The notes under the pieces were generated by a model. It worked only from the letters and a program-made list of their open reading frames with translations, searched no databases and had not been told where the DNA came from. This document shows, piece after piece, positions 1 through 8,144 of a stretch of DNA of 49,529 nt. Source of the DNA: an uncultured Muribaculaceae bacterium (lineage in GTDB: Bacteria; Bacteroidota; Bacteroidia; Bacteroidales; Muribaculaceae). Each line of letters opens with the position of its first letter. Positions within the stretch are counted from its first letter, which is position 1. Location: positions 1 through 49,529 of the forward strand of contig CAMWIJ010000015.1 in NCBI GenBank assembly GCA_947174275.1, written 5' to 3'. The translations under genes and the position numbers were made by a program.

Positions 1-38
1 CAATTTATAAGCTCTCTCTTTCTTAAGTTAGTGACATT

Positions 39-133
39 GCACGAGCCGTGCGTCCGCCAATATCCTGATTATCTGATGTTAACTTCGGGCGCACGAGTCG
101 TGCGCCCCTGCAATCTGAAGTTCTGCGACATCC
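39..133. repeat. Degenerate REPIN-like copy (family A)
   Basis: Two hairpins lie here. The first (39-55) has stem GCACG, loop AGC and stem CGTGC. The second (87-107) has stem GGGCGCACG, loop AGT and stem CGTGCGCCC, and is followed by CCTGC, the complement of a GCAGG head. Relative to the intact copies at 13154 and 22048, the second hairpin has exchanged an A-T pair for G-C on both sides of the stem, so pairing is kept. The stretch at 117-133 (GAAGTTCTGCGACATCC) resembles the right outer arm of the copy at 22023. No left outer arm is visible, so this copy is decayed or partly lost. Confidence 0.7.
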
Positions 134-159
134 GTCACTGCTTGCGATGCAGCTTACTG

Positions 160-954
160 TTATTTGCGGCGGTGGTGGAGATAAGTATGGACGCAGCCCA
201 CGAAAAGCGCGCCTCCGATGATATTGCCTATTGTGGCGGGAAGAATATTGTTGGTCAGACAGGTGTCGACACTCAGCGGAGCCCCTTCGAGCATCGCCAG
301 CGGCAGATAGAACATATTGGCGATGGAATGTTCGTAGCCGAGCACCACGAATGCCATCACCGGAAGCCAGCAGCCGAGCGCTTTCTCAAAAAATGTGTGG
401 CCGGAGAGCGCAAGCCATACTCCCAGACATACAAACCAGTTCGCGCCAATCCCCTTGACAAGCACCACCGGCCAGGTCATCGATGTCTTTGCAATGCCGA
501 TGCCTATCACCGAACTGTGATATGGCTCGGCGGAGGTAAGCCCGACGGTATAGACCAGCAGCCAGGTGAACGTCACAGCGCCGATCAGATTGCCGATATA
601 GACTATCGACCAGTTGCGTATCACGGCCGACAGAGTGAAGTCGCGCTTCATGTAGCCCGGTATCAGCATGGCGTTGTTGCCGGTGAAAAGCTCCGCGCCG
701 AGCACTACCACAAGTATAAGCCCGATAGGAAACATCATGCCGCTGAGCAGACGCTGCAGCGACGGGTTGCCTGCGGTTATTTCCGGAAAACCGAAGCCCA
801 CAATCAGCGACAGAATGCCGCCTATGGCGATGAAAGCGCCCGCAAGGATTGCCGACACAAGAAGCTGTACGGGCTGATGCAACGTGCGCGCCACCTTGGC
901 GTTTCCCGCAGCAATGGCGGCGTCGGTTATCTCTACCGGTGTTTTTATCTGCAT
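160..954 (-). CDS. Formate/nitrite transporter (FNT) family channel
   Basis: This 264-residue protein has the FNT fold: six hydrophobic segments with the family motifs AGAFIAIGG near residue 40, ELFTGN near 107, GNLIGA near 120, a WFVCLGVW segment, EHSIANM near 208 and a closing GNIIGGALFVG. FNT proteins are pentameric inner-membrane channels for small monovalent anions such as formate, nitrite or hydrosulfide. The sequence does not show which one is carried. Length is normal for the family. The start follows an AT-rich leader with no clear Shine-Dalgarno sequence. The next minus-strand gene ends 41 bp upstream, so this could be the last gene of that transcript or have its own promoter. Confidence 0.93.
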   Translation of the reverse strand: MQIKTPVEITDAAIAAGNAKVARTLHQPVQLLVSAILAGAFIAIGGILSLIVGFGFPEITAGNPSLQRLLSGMMFPIGLILVVVLGAELFTGNNAMLIPGYMKRDFTLSAVIRNWSIVYIGNLIGAVTFTWLLVYTVGLTSAEPYHSSVIGIGIAKTSMTWPVVLVKGIGANWFVCLGVWLALSGHTFFEKALGCWLPVMAFVVLGYEHSIANMFYLPLAMLEGAPLSVDTCLTNNILPATIGNIIGGALFVGCVHTYLHHRRK

Positions 955-995
955 AATCTTTCTGTTTATATTATATATATTGGTTTATGACTGCT

Positions 996-1478
996 TTATT
1001 GCCCTGTCAGGCTGACAAACGCGGTGTCGACCGACAGCCTCACATCATACGGCGTGCCGGATGCCCGCGTGCGCCGCGACCCGACGTAATAGAATGACTG
1101 CTGGGTGTCCCATGACCGGTAATCGATTTTGCGGGTGGCTCCGGAAGGTATGTCGGCTCTTACTCGCCGGCTCACCTGATGAAACGTCCGTCCCTTTGTG
1201 TCGATATAGCGGGTGGTGAATGTCAGGCCGGTGATATCGTGGAGAGTATGGTTGGCGACAAACACCGTTTCCTGACGGCTGCGCAGCGGCTTGTCATATC
1301 CATAGAGCAGCACCTCGGAGCTGTCGGGAATTATGAACGTGTCGACAGCAGCCTGACCCGGACCGGTGACATTACGGCCGCCGACATTGCCGCGCGTTGT
1401 CCGCTGTCGGCGAGCCACCGTTTCGACGGCAAAGACCAGCGAAATTACTGACAGCAATATCACAACGGTTTTTCTCAT
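996..1478 (-). CDS. Exported protein with FxLYD-like beta domain, function unknown
   Basis: A 160-residue protein with an N-terminal hydrophobic signal segment (residues 1-20). The middle (about 70-150) reads like a small beta-sandwich: VFVANHTL, ITGLTFTTRYID, KGRTFHQ, then a stretch ending in a spaced IPSGATRKI. That alternation resembles FxLYD-type domains, which is only a fold-level impression. Its start overlaps the stop of the upstream gene by 4 bp (ATGA), so the two are translationally coupled. It is the last of three genes starting with the DUF3078 barrel, which suggests an envelope role. I do not recognise a precise family. Confidence 0.7.
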   Translation of the reverse strand: MRKTVVILLSVISLVFAVETVARRQRTTRGNVGGRNVTGPGQAAVDTFIIPDSSEVLLYGYDKPLRSRQETVFVANHTLHDITGLTFTTRYIDTKGRTFHQVSRRVRADIPSGATRKIDYRSWDTQQSFYYVGSRRTRASGTPYDVRLSVDTAFVSLTGQ

Positions 1479-2068
1479 AAGTAACGCGGTGTTAACGATG
1501 ATGATGCCGGAGCCGGAAAAATCCTGACAGCTCCGTCGAGATTGTTCGGACGGTCATTGACCCGTGTCACCGTCACCCTGAACATATATGGCAGAAACCG
1601 CCACAGATTGACCTTGAGTTTATTGGTGACAGGCACCATTATAAGCCGCCTGTCATCATCGAGCGTCAAGGTGAAGCGCCGCGGCTTCGACAACAGGCCT
1701 GTCGCTCCGGAAGTGTATATACGGGCATCGAAACAGTCCTTGCGGCCGGCGGCCGTGCACGCTCCCATCACAGTGCCTGGCAATATATTGCGGTCGGGAC
1801 TGTCGACCACTATCAGCCGGTAGAATATCGTGCCCGGATCGGCTACGACAGCAAACATCCCCTCACTGCCCGATAGCCGCCACACCCCCTCTATAGCCGC
1901 CACCGCCCTGCCTGCGAAGCAGCTGTCGGCGTTTGTCACATCGATTACATCTGCCTGTCTTGACTGACCCGACAGATATCTTTCAAGCTCGTCGGGAGCG
2001 GCATGCATCCTCAGCGGCGCCAATAGAGCCGCCACCGTAACTATTATAATGGATAGAGCGCCGCGCAT
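1475..2068 (-). CDS. Exported hypothetical protein
   Basis: A 197-residue protein with a signal peptide (hydrophobic residues 5-22, AAPDEL after it). The rest is predicted beta-rich: WRLSGSEGMFAVVADPG, FYRLIVVDSPDR and LDDDRRLIMVPVTNKLKVNLWRF are alternating strands. The C-terminus ends in a Pro/Ser-rich segment. It lies 17 bp downstream of the DUF3078 gene and overlaps the following small exported protein by 4 bp, so all three are probably co-transcribed. No catalytic motif is visible and I do not assign a function. Confidence 0.7.
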   Translation of the reverse strand: MRGALSIIIVTVAALLAPLRMHAAPDELERYLSGQSRQADVIDVTNADSCFAGRAVAAIEGVWRLSGSEGMFAVVADPGTIFYRLIVVDSPDRNILPGTVMGACTAAGRKDCFDARIYTSGATGLLSKPRRFTLTLDDDRRLIMVPVTNKLKVNLWRFLPYMFRVTVTRVNDRPNNLDGAVRIFPAPASSSLTPRYL

Positions 2069-2085
2069 ATGCCTGAGCTATGAGA

Positions 2086-3480
2086 TCAGAGACGTCCGAG
2101 CCGGTAGGAAAATCCGAAACTGAGCACCTCGCGGAGCTGCCACTTGTGCCATTTGGTATCCTCATAGCGCCCGGTGGTTGAGTCATATCGCAGGTGCACG
2201 TATATCTGCGTCGAAAGGAAGCGGTTGATGCTGAACGAGAATGTATTTTCCCAGTCGCCCTGCAGATAGTCATAGTTGGTGAAGGCCGTGAGCCGCGAAT
2301 TAAAGCTTATGTTGTAGGCAAGTTTCCATTCGAGCCGACAGTCGATATTGCTACCGTACTGGCTTACAGACGTATGCCCCTCCTTGATGCCGAACTGACG
2401 CTCGTCGATTTTATCATTGGTGCATATCTTCAGGTTGTATGACAGCGGCGCTATAGATGCGTTAGCCTTGAAATTGCCCGAAGGAGTCGAATACTCGTAT
2501 GTCATACCGAGACCGACATTGAGCTCGCCGGGAGAAAGAAACGCCGCCGTGAGGTCATTCGTATTCTTGCGGTAGTTATTGAGCAACTGCGTCTTAAACT
2601 GCATCGTGGCCGAGTAATACCACCGCTTTGCCGCCTTTACACCGAATTTCGAGTTGATCTGGAAATTATCTTCCGAGATGCTGTAGTTGCGCAGCGAGTC
2701 GTCGGGAGCGCTATTCAGGCCAAGTTTATATTGCACCGTGTTCTCAAACAGCAGATTGGGATGAAACGTCTGGTTGAGACGCGCGTTATATACACCCTGA
2801 ATTATGGTGTTGAGATTGTTGTTGCCGCCCTGATACCAGTTGGGTGAATTGTAGGCCTGCGAAAACTGCACCATGCCGTCAAACTGCTGAAGCCAGTGTA
2901 TCTTGTCTACTTTTATAGCGTCGACAGTGCTTTTCACCTGCGACTGGTCGACGGTTATCTCCTCGACCGTGATATGCGCGGTGGTCGGGTCGACAAACGC
3001 GCGGAAACGCTTCGGCGCCTCGGGCAGCGTGTTGATATTATACTTCACCTGAGGGGCATTGTCAATCATATAGCGCTGACGGAGCCGGCGATAGCGCTCC
3101 TGCGCGGCGCTACGGTCATTGACCCAGTCGAGCGGACCCGGCGCGGCAACTGCCGCAGTCACGTCAGCCACGCTGTCTTTCGAGAGCTTTACGTCATAGC
3201 CGTCAAAAATCATAGGCATGAACATTACGGTCGGCATCATGCGGTTGCGCACGTCGATAGTGGTGTCAATCTCCAGTTTGCCGTCATCGGGAGCAACCAT
3301 ATCAAAATAATCGACCCAATCGCCGTCAGCGTCGGCCGCTATCGTATCAGGCTGCTCCGACTTGACAATCTCCTCGACCCACTGCCCGTTGACAAACCTG
3401 TATTTCTTCGTCACCTGAGCGCCGGCGGCAAGTCCGCCTGCCACAAGCACCAAAATAAAGCAATATAATCGTGTAAGCAT
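2086..3480 (-). CDS. DUF3078 outer-membrane beta-barrel protein
   Basis: A 464-residue protein. A signal peptide (about 1-21, ending AGAQ) is followed by a variable region of about 170 residues. The C-terminal half consists of amphipathic strands typical of an outer-membrane barrel, with the family signature QFSQAYNSPNWYQGGNNN near residue 205 and a terminal strand ending FSYRLGRL. DUF3078 proteins are common in Bacteroidetes and are taken to be outer-membrane proteins; their role is not established. It heads a three-gene operon with two small exported proteins, which may be periplasmic or surface partners (inference). A CAAAGATA box, the complement of TATCTTTG, sits 53 bp upstream. Confidence 0.88.
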   Translation of the reverse strand: MLTRLYCFILVLVAGGLAAGAQVTKKYRFVNGQWVEEIVKSEQPDTIAADADGDWVDYFDMVAPDDGKLEIDTTIDVRNRMMPTVMFMPMIFDGYDVKLSKDSVADVTAAVAAPGPLDWVNDRSAAQERYRRLRQRYMIDNAPQVKYNINTLPEAPKRFRAFVDPTTAHITVEEITVDQSQVKSTVDAIKVDKIHWLQQFDGMVQFSQAYNSPNWYQGGNNNLNTIIQGVYNARLNQTFHPNLLFENTVQYKLGLNSAPDDSLRNYSISEDNFQINSKFGVKAAKRWYYSATMQFKTQLLNNYRKNTNDLTAAFLSPGELNVGLGMTYEYSTPSGNFKANASIAPLSYNLKICTNDKIDERQFGIKEGHTSVSQYGSNIDCRLEWKLAYNISFNSRLTAFTNYDYLQGDWENTFSFSINRFLSTQIYVHLRYDSTTGRYEDTKWHKWQLREVLSFGFSYRLGRL

Positions 3481-3532
3481 AACCTTTGGAATAAAAATAC
3501 CTGTAATAACTGAATTACATGAAAAATTTCCA

Positions 3533-3569
3533 CAAAGATAGTAAATAATATGGAAATTTAGTAACTTTG
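3533..3569. promoter_or_regulatory. Back-to-back divergent promoter boxes
   Basis: CAAAGATA (3533-3540) is a minus-strand -7 box (TATCTTTG) for the DUF3078 operon. TAACTTTG (3562-3569) is a plus-strand -7 box for pheS. They are separated by 21 bp, so each -33 region would fall on the other -7 box. No good TTG -33 element is seen for either, and the -7 boxes are the main evidence. Confidence 0.55.
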
Positions 3570-3635
3570 CACATCTTAAGGGAGGCTGACACAGCCGTCA
3601 CCTTGCAGAATTTTCCCGATTAAAACAAAATTGTG

Positions 3636-4652
3636 ATGATTGACAAGATAAATGCACTTAAGGCCCGCATCGAGGGGCTTACAGCCGCCAACGAGGCCGA
3701 AGTCGAAGCCCTGCGCGTGGCTTATCTCAGCAAAAAAGGTGAGGTTTCTCTCCTTTTCAACGACTTCCGCACCGTGCCCGCCGACCAGAAAAAAGCCATC
3801 GGTCAGGCGCTTAACGAGCTGAAGAATTTTGCCACTGAACGCATCAACGCCCTGCGCGACGCAATGGCATCGGCCGACACCGGTCTTGACGGCATTGACC
3901 TGACCCGCACTCCGGCTCCCATGCGCCTGGGCACGCGTCACCCGCTGTCGCTCGTGCGCGAGGAAATCATCGCCATATTCCGCCGTCTGGGCTTCACCGT
4001 GGCCGAAGGTCCGGAAATCGAAGATGACTGGCATGTGTTCGAGTCGCTCAACTTCGCGGCCGACCACCCTGCCCGCGACATGCAGGACACCTTCTTCATA
4101 CAGCGCAACCCCGACGTGCTGCTCCGCACACACACATCATCGGTGCAGACCCGCGTGATGGAGAAAACACAGCCCCCGGTGCGCATCATCTGCCCCGGAC
4201 GCGTCTACCGCAACGAAGCGATATCGGCACGCGCCCACTGCTTCTTCCATCAGGTCGAGGCTCTTTACATCGACAAAAACGTGTCGTTTGCCGACCTGCG
4301 GCAGACCCTGCTCTACTTCGCCCGCGAGATGTTCGGACCGGAGACAAAGATACGCCTGCGCCCGAGCTACTTCCCCTTCACCGAGCCATCAGCCGAGATG
4401 GACATTTCATGCGACCTGTGCGGCGGCAAGGGATGCTCCTTCTGCAAAGGCACCGGCTGGGTCGAGATACTCGGATGCGGCATGGTCGACCCCAACGTGC
4501 TCGAAGCCTGCGGCATAGACTCAAAGACATATTCAGGTTTCGCCCTCGGCATGGGCATAGAGCGCATCACCAACCTCAAATACAGGGTTAAAGACCTGCG
4601 CATGTTCTCGGAAAACGACGTCCGCTTCCTTGACGAATTCATCGACGCATAG
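3636..4652 (+). CDS. pheS: Phenylalanine--tRNA ligase alpha subunit
   Basis: PheS is the catalytic alpha chain of the alpha2-beta2 enzyme that charges tRNA-Phe with phenylalanine in the cytoplasm. The 338-residue product has the N-terminal coiled coil (1-90) and the class II core: motif 2 with RVYRNEAISARAHCFFHQVE, and motif 3 with GFALGMGIERI near the C-terminus. A CxxCxxxxCxxC segment (CDLCGGKGCSFC) sits in the core, as in many bacterial PheS proteins. An in-frame GTG precedes the ATG by one codon; I chose the ATG at 3636. The beta subunit gene (pheT) is not adjacent, as is common in Bacteroidetes. Confidence 0.97.
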   Translation: MIDKINALKARIEGLTAANEAEVEALRVAYLSKKGEVSLLFNDFRTVPADQKKAIGQALNELKNFATERINALRDAMASADTGLDGIDLTRTPAPMRLGTRHPLSLVREEIIAIFRRLGFTVAEGPEIEDDWHVFESLNFAADHPARDMQDTFFIQRNPDVLLRTHTSSVQTRVMEKTQPPVRIICPGRVYRNEAISARAHCFFHQVEALYIDKNVSFADLRQTLLYFAREMFGPETKIRLRPSYFPFTEPSAEMDISCDLCGGKGCSFCKGTGWVEILGCGMVDPNVLEACGIDSKTYSGFALGMGIERITNLKYRVKDLRMFSENDVRFLDEFIDA

Positions 4653-4659
4653 CATATAA

Positions 4660-4712
4660 ATGAAGTCAGACAGGTCGGACAGGTCAGACAAGTCCGACCT
4701 GTCTGACTTCAT
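4660..4712. repeat. Perfect 21-bp palindrome after pheS
   Basis: Two arms of 21 bp (4660-4680 and 4692-4712, beginning ATGAAGTCAGACAGG and its exact complement) flank an 11-nt loop that repeats part of the arm (AGGTCAGACAA). There is no T-run, so it is not a standard intrinsic terminator. It resembles the GTC/GAC-rich palindromes scattered between genes of related bacteria and may mark the end of the pheS transcript. Confidence 0.8.
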
Positions 4713-4736
4713 CTGATTTCAATCCCTTTCACAACC

Positions 4737-5117
4737 ATGCCGGGCTGGTTACAATTGCTTAGTGTTGGCGCAGGAGGAGCTCTCGGGGCCATCTTCCGCT
4801 TCATGCTGCAATCCTGCTTCGCTGCGTGCAGCCACCGCCAGTGGGCGACAGTTGCCGTCAATCTCGCCGGAAGCGCACTGATAGGCTCGGCATGGGCACT
4901 CGCCGGACGCTACGGCCCGTCGATATGGCTCAACCAATGGCTGATTGCAGGCCTGCTCGGAGGATTTACCACTTACTCCACCTTCGCATGGGACAGTTTT
5001 GACCTTCTCCGAAACGGCCGCACTGCAGAGGCCGTCGCATATATGGCGGTGACACTGGCCGGAGGACTGATATTTTGCGCGCTGGCGTTCAACTGCACTG
5101 AAAAACTACTCAAATGA
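4737..5117 (+). CDS. crcB: Fluoride exporter CrcB/Fluc
   Basis: A 126-residue protein with four hydrophobic segments and the Fluc signatures GGALGAIFRF (residues 13-22), NLAGSALIGS in the second helix and GGFTTYSTFAW in the third. Fluc channels are dual-topology dimers that let fluoride leak out of the cytoplasm. One full-length copy is seen, as expected for a homodimer. The stop overlaps the start of nth by 4 bp, so the two are translationally coupled. No fluoride riboswitch is apparent in the 84 bp upstream, which are mostly occupied by the palindrome after pheS. Confidence 0.95.
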   Translation: MPGWLQLLSVGAGGALGAIFRFMLQSCFAACSHRQWATVAVNLAGSALIGSAWALAGRYGPSIWLNQWLIAGLLGGFTTYSTFAWDSFDLLRNGRTAEAVAYMAVTLAGGLIFCALAFNCTEKLLK

Positions 5118-5770
5118 CAATAAAACAACGATATGCCGCGGTCATAGAGCGCTTCGCCGCCTCAATGCCATCGCCTGAAACAGAGCTGCACTACGACACT
5201 CCGTTTCATCTGCTGCTTGCCGTAATACTCTCGGCACAATGCACCGACAAGCGCGTCAATATCGTCACGCCCGCACTCTTCGAGGCGTTTCCGACACCGG
5301 AGTCGCTGGCTGCCGTGACGCCCGACGACGTGTTTCCCTACATCAGATCTGTCTCCTATCCCAACAACAAGGCTAAATCGCTCGTAGGGGCGGCACGCAC
5401 CATCGTGGAGCGCTTCAACGGCCAGCTTCCTTCCGACATCGACTCGCTGATGGAAATTCCCGGAGTAGGACGCAAGACCGCCAATGTGATGCTCGCTGTC
5501 ATCTTCAACCGCGCGGCAATGGCCGTCGACACCCACGTGTTCCGTGTCAGCGAGCGCATCGGACTGACCACCAACTCCAAAAATCCGCTCCAGACCGAGC
5601 GCACCCTTGTAAAACATATACCCGACGCCGACATACCGCGGGCCCACCACTGGCTCATACTCCACGGACGCTATGTGTGCAAGGCCCGACGTCCCGACTG
5701 TCTCAACTGTATCATTTCCGACCTCTGCCGCTATTTCAGCAAAAACTCCGCAAAAGAAACGCAGCAATAA
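5114..5770 (+). CDS. nth: Endonuclease III, DNA glycosylase/AP lyase
   Basis: A 218-residue base-excision repair enzyme that removes oxidised pyrimidines and cleaves the abasic site. The helix-hairpin-helix is at LMEIPGVGRKTANVML (catalytic Lys in GRKTAN), and the catalytic Asp is in AVDTHVFRV. The C-terminal 4Fe-4S loop is intact, with four Cys spaced 6, 2 and 5 residues apart (C-KARRPD-C-LN-C-IISDL-C). Length is normal. It overlaps crcB by 4 bp and is followed after 11 bp by the UPF0126 gene, so the three are probably one operon. Confidence 0.97.
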   Translation: MTIKQRYAAVIERFAASMPSPETELHYDTPFHLLLAVILSAQCTDKRVNIVTPALFEAFPTPESLAAVTPDDVFPYIRSVSYPNNKAKSLVGAARTIVERFNGQLPSDIDSLMEIPGVGRKTANVMLAVIFNRAAMAVDTHVFRVSERIGLTTNSKNPLQTERTLVKHIPDADIPRAHHWLILHGRYVCKARRPDCLNCIISDLCRYFSKNSAKETQQ

Positions 5771-5781
5771 AAACTAACGCG

Positions 5782-6417
5782 ATGGACTCCACATTTCTCT
5801 TCATAATAGAAGTTATCGGCACATTCGCCTTCGCCATAAGCGGTATCCGGCTCGCCGCCTACAAGAATTTCGACCTTTTCGGCGCATACACCATCGGCCT
5901 TGTCACCGCAATAGGAGGCGGTACGCTCCGCGACCTGCTGCTCGACATTCCGGTGTTCTGGATGCAGACATGGCTATATCTCGCCATCACCGGCCTCGCA
6001 CTCGTCATCGTAATCCTGTTCAGGCGCATTCTCATCAGCATGAACCGCATGCTTTTCGTATTCGACACCGTGGGTCTGGCGCTCTTCGTCGTCATCGGCA
6101 TACAGAAGACACTCGCAACGGATTACCCGATGTGGGTGGCCATGGTGATGGGAGTCATCACAGGCTCGTTCGGAGGCGTGGTGCGCGACATTCTAATCAA
6201 CGAGGAGCCCCTATTTTTCCGCAAGGATGTCTATGCCACTGCATGTCTGGCCGGCGGCTTCGCCTATTGGGGCAGCAATCTGCTGGGATTTAACGATGTC
6301 ACATCGCAGTCGCTCTGCGGCATCACCATCATAATATTGCGCATGTGCGCCATCCGTTACAACTGGTCACTCCCGCAGCTCCGCTACAACCCCGCCGACC
6401 GTCCCGACAAAGAATAA
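5782..6417 (+). CDS. UPF0126/TRIC-like membrane protein
   Basis: A 211-residue inner-membrane protein with about seven hydrophobic segments. It has two related halves, each with a glycine-rich motif followed by RD: IGGGTLRDLLLD in the first half and GSFGGVVRDILIN in the second. This internal repeat is characteristic of the UPF0126 (YicG/YadS) family, which is structurally related to TRIC cation channels; the transported ion is unknown here. An in-frame upstream extension overlaps nth but carries no plausible signal, so I start at ATG 5782, where MDSTFLFIIE leads directly into the first helix. Confidence 0.9.
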   Translation: MDSTFLFIIEVIGTFAFAISGIRLAAYKNFDLFGAYTIGLVTAIGGGTLRDLLLDIPVFWMQTWLYLAITGLALVIVILFRRILISMNRMLFVFDTVGLALFVVIGIQKTLATDYPMWVAMVMGVITGSFGGVVRDILINEEPLFFRKDVYATACLAGGFAYWGSNLLGFNDVTSQSLCGITIIILRMCAIRYNWSLPQLRYNPADRPDKE

Positions 6418-6564
6418 CCGCATTTTGCGGCAAATAATGGATTTTTACAAACATTTTGCGCGGTTGAAATGTTAAAAATGGCATGAAACCGATTGCCGCG
6501 GCGCAAGGGTAATGTCACACCGACATATCCGCCTGAGCCGCTCTAATGTAAAAATCATGTAATT

Positions 6565-7095
6565 ATGAAATCTGTCAAGACCATATATTTAGCCGGAGGC
6601 TCTTTCTGGGGCACACAACAATATATCAGAAACTTCAAGGGAGTGGCATCGACCTGCATCGGTTATGCCAATTCACTTGTGCCTTCACCCCGCTACCGCG
6701 AGGTATGTCAGGGCAAAACCGGCGCAGCCGAATGCGTCAGAGTCGATTATGACCCCGCACAGATATCTCTTGACAGACTTATACGGCTCTTTTTCATGTC
6801 AATCAATCCGACTTCGGTCAACCGCCAGGGACGCGACATCGGCTCCCAATACCGCACCGGCATATATTTCACCGACGCGGCCGACGGCAGCACCGCCCTG
6901 GCCGTAGCCGCAGCGCTCGAAGACTCATACGAGGCTCCGATAGCGGTCGAAATCATCCCTTTGAAAAATTTCTACCGCGCCGAAAAATCACTTCAAAACT
7001 ATCTGGAACGCACCCCGGGCGGCCACTGCACGATAAGCCAGAGCGTAATGGACTACGCCCGCGGCAACAGCAACCGCTACGGCACAGCCGTATAA
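6565..7095 (+). CDS. MsrA-like protein with catalytic Cys replaced by Ser
   Basis: The 176-residue sequence follows peptide-methionine (S)-S-oxide reductase along its whole length: GGSFWG at residues 11-16, QYRTGIYF near 95, FYRAE near 136 and PGGHC near 151. The active-site Cys of GCFWG is Ser13 (codon TCT). Other positions usually conserved around the active site also differ: the Glu that follows is Gln18, the His of the usual TGHAE is Ala54, and the usual YHQ near the C-terminus is SLQ (142-144). MsrA normally repairs oxidised methionine; this copy is unlikely to catalyse the standard reaction. The frame is open and the protein full length, so it reads as a divergent paralogue or pseudoenzyme, not a broken gene. 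Confidence 0.85.
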   Translation: MKSVKTIYLAGGSFWGTQQYIRNFKGVASTCIGYANSLVPSPRYREVCQGKTGAAECVRVDYDPAQISLDRLIRLFFMSINPTSVNRQGRDIGSQYRTGIYFTDAADGSTALAVAAALEDSYEAPIAVEIIPLKNFYRAEKSLQNYLERTPGGHCTISQSVMDYARGNSNRYGTAV

Positions 7096-7121
7096 AGTCA
7101 GGGGCGAATATGCGCTGACTT
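7095..7121. terminator. Convergent-gene hairpin
   Basis: AAGTCAG (7095-7101) pairs with CTGACTT (7115-7121) around a GC-containing loop between the stops of the msrA-like gene and pdxB. It may end both transcripts. T-runs are weak on either side. Confidence 0.5.
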
Positions 7122-8140
7122 CACTCCACCTCGGGGCGAAGGTCATAATTATTACGCAGGCGCTCGAACCGGGCGCTGAAATCTGACGAGCCGGCGGCCT
7201 CGCGCAACATGCGGGTGTCTGACAACGGGTCATACGAGCTACGTATCGCCTCAGGGGTGACAGTTGCCGCCGCGCCGGCCGGTATGCCGGGTGTCATGCG
7301 GAAATCAACGCCGAAATGACCGCACAGGGCGTTGACTGCCATTGTCGTCGCGCGTATCTTGCCGTTGAGCGAATACCCCGCGATGTGAGGGGTGCCTATC
7401 GATACAAGCTGAAGCAGCCGCTGAGAAATCTCCGGTTCATTTTCCCAACAGTCAATCACAGCCTTTATGCGGCCGGCAGCTATCGCCTCCGTAAGGTCAG
7501 CATTGTCGACCACCTGACCGCGAGCCGAATTTATAATCACTGCGCCGTCACGCATTCCGGCCAACATCTTTTTGTCAGCAATATGATATGTGGCATGCTC
7601 TCCGCTTCGGGTGAGCGGCACATGAAATGTAATCACATCGGCCTGCGGCACAAGTTCTTGGAGCGGAGTGTGACAGAAATCCGCCTCCCGCTCCGCACGC
7701 GGAGGGTCGCAAGTCAGCACCCGCATGCCGAGCTGAGCGCCCCAGTCGGCAACGATGCTACCCACATGACCCACACCTACGACGCCTATCGTCTTTCCCG
7801 TCAGTCCGTCGGGAAAGAGTGACAGCAGCGACGCATAGACATATTGCGCCACGGCGGGAGCGTTACACCCCGGAGCCGATGCTACCGTTATCCCCTGCGC
7901 ATCGCACCACGGCAGATCGATATGGTCAGTGCCGATAGTTGCGGTTGCTATGAAACTCACCTTGCTGCCTTCAAGCAGAGCGGCATCACATCGTGTGCGC
8001 GTCCGTATTATCATCGCGTCGGCTCCCGCCACAGCTTCAGGAGTGAATTCCGCCGGAGCGAGACGAGTTATATTGAAATGCTCCGCAAGAGCGTCGGGGA
8101 CGCAGGGCACATGGCTCTCTATGATAAGTTCAGGCTTCAT
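7121..8140 (-). CDS. pdxB: Erythronate-4-phosphate dehydrogenase
   Basis: PdxB oxidises 4-phosphoerythronate in the DXP-dependent route to pyridoxal phosphate. The 339-residue protein has the D-isomer 2-hydroxyacid dehydrogenase fold: ATIGTDHID near residue 90, PGCNAPAVAQYV, the NAD-binding GVVGVGHVGS, the NSARGQVVDNADL loop with its Arg, and HIAGYSLNGK carrying the catalytic His. DPPRAE after the nucleotide loop and the C-terminal dimerisation extension are typical of PdxB rather than SerA. It is the last gene of the minus-strand run that begins with cysE and lies 4 bp after the membrane-protein gene. Confidence 0.93.
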   Translation of the reverse strand: MKPELIIESHVPCVPDALAEHFNITRLAPAEFTPEAVAGADAMIIRTRTRCDAALLEGSKVSFIATATIGTDHIDLPWCDAQGITVASAPGCNAPAVAQYVYASLLSLFPDGLTGKTIGVVGVGHVGSIVADWGAQLGMRVLTCDPPRAEREADFCHTPLQELVPQADVITFHVPLTRSGEHATYHIADKKMLAGMRDGAVIINSARGQVVDNADLTEAIAAGRIKAVIDCWENEPEISQRLLQLVSIGTPHIAGYSLNGKIRATTMAVNALCGHFGVDFRMTPGIPAGAAATVTPEAIRSSYDPLSDTRMLREAAGSSDFSARFERLRNNYDLRPEVE

Positions 8141-8144
8141 AAGA

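Noticed and set aside
31..990. 319-residue plus-strand open frame opposite the FNT gene
   Set aside because: It lies antisense to a protein with clear FNT motifs. Its own composition is rich in His, Arg and Cys with no domain pattern, typical of antisense frames in GC-rich codons.
4653..4736. Fluoride riboswitch before crcB
   Set aside because: The expected conserved pseudoknot sequence pattern is not visible; the gap is filled by the 21-bp palindrome.
6598..6606. Selenocysteine in the MsrA-like protein
   Set aside because: The codon at the active-site position is TCT (Ser), not TGA, and no SECIS-like element was looked for or needed.
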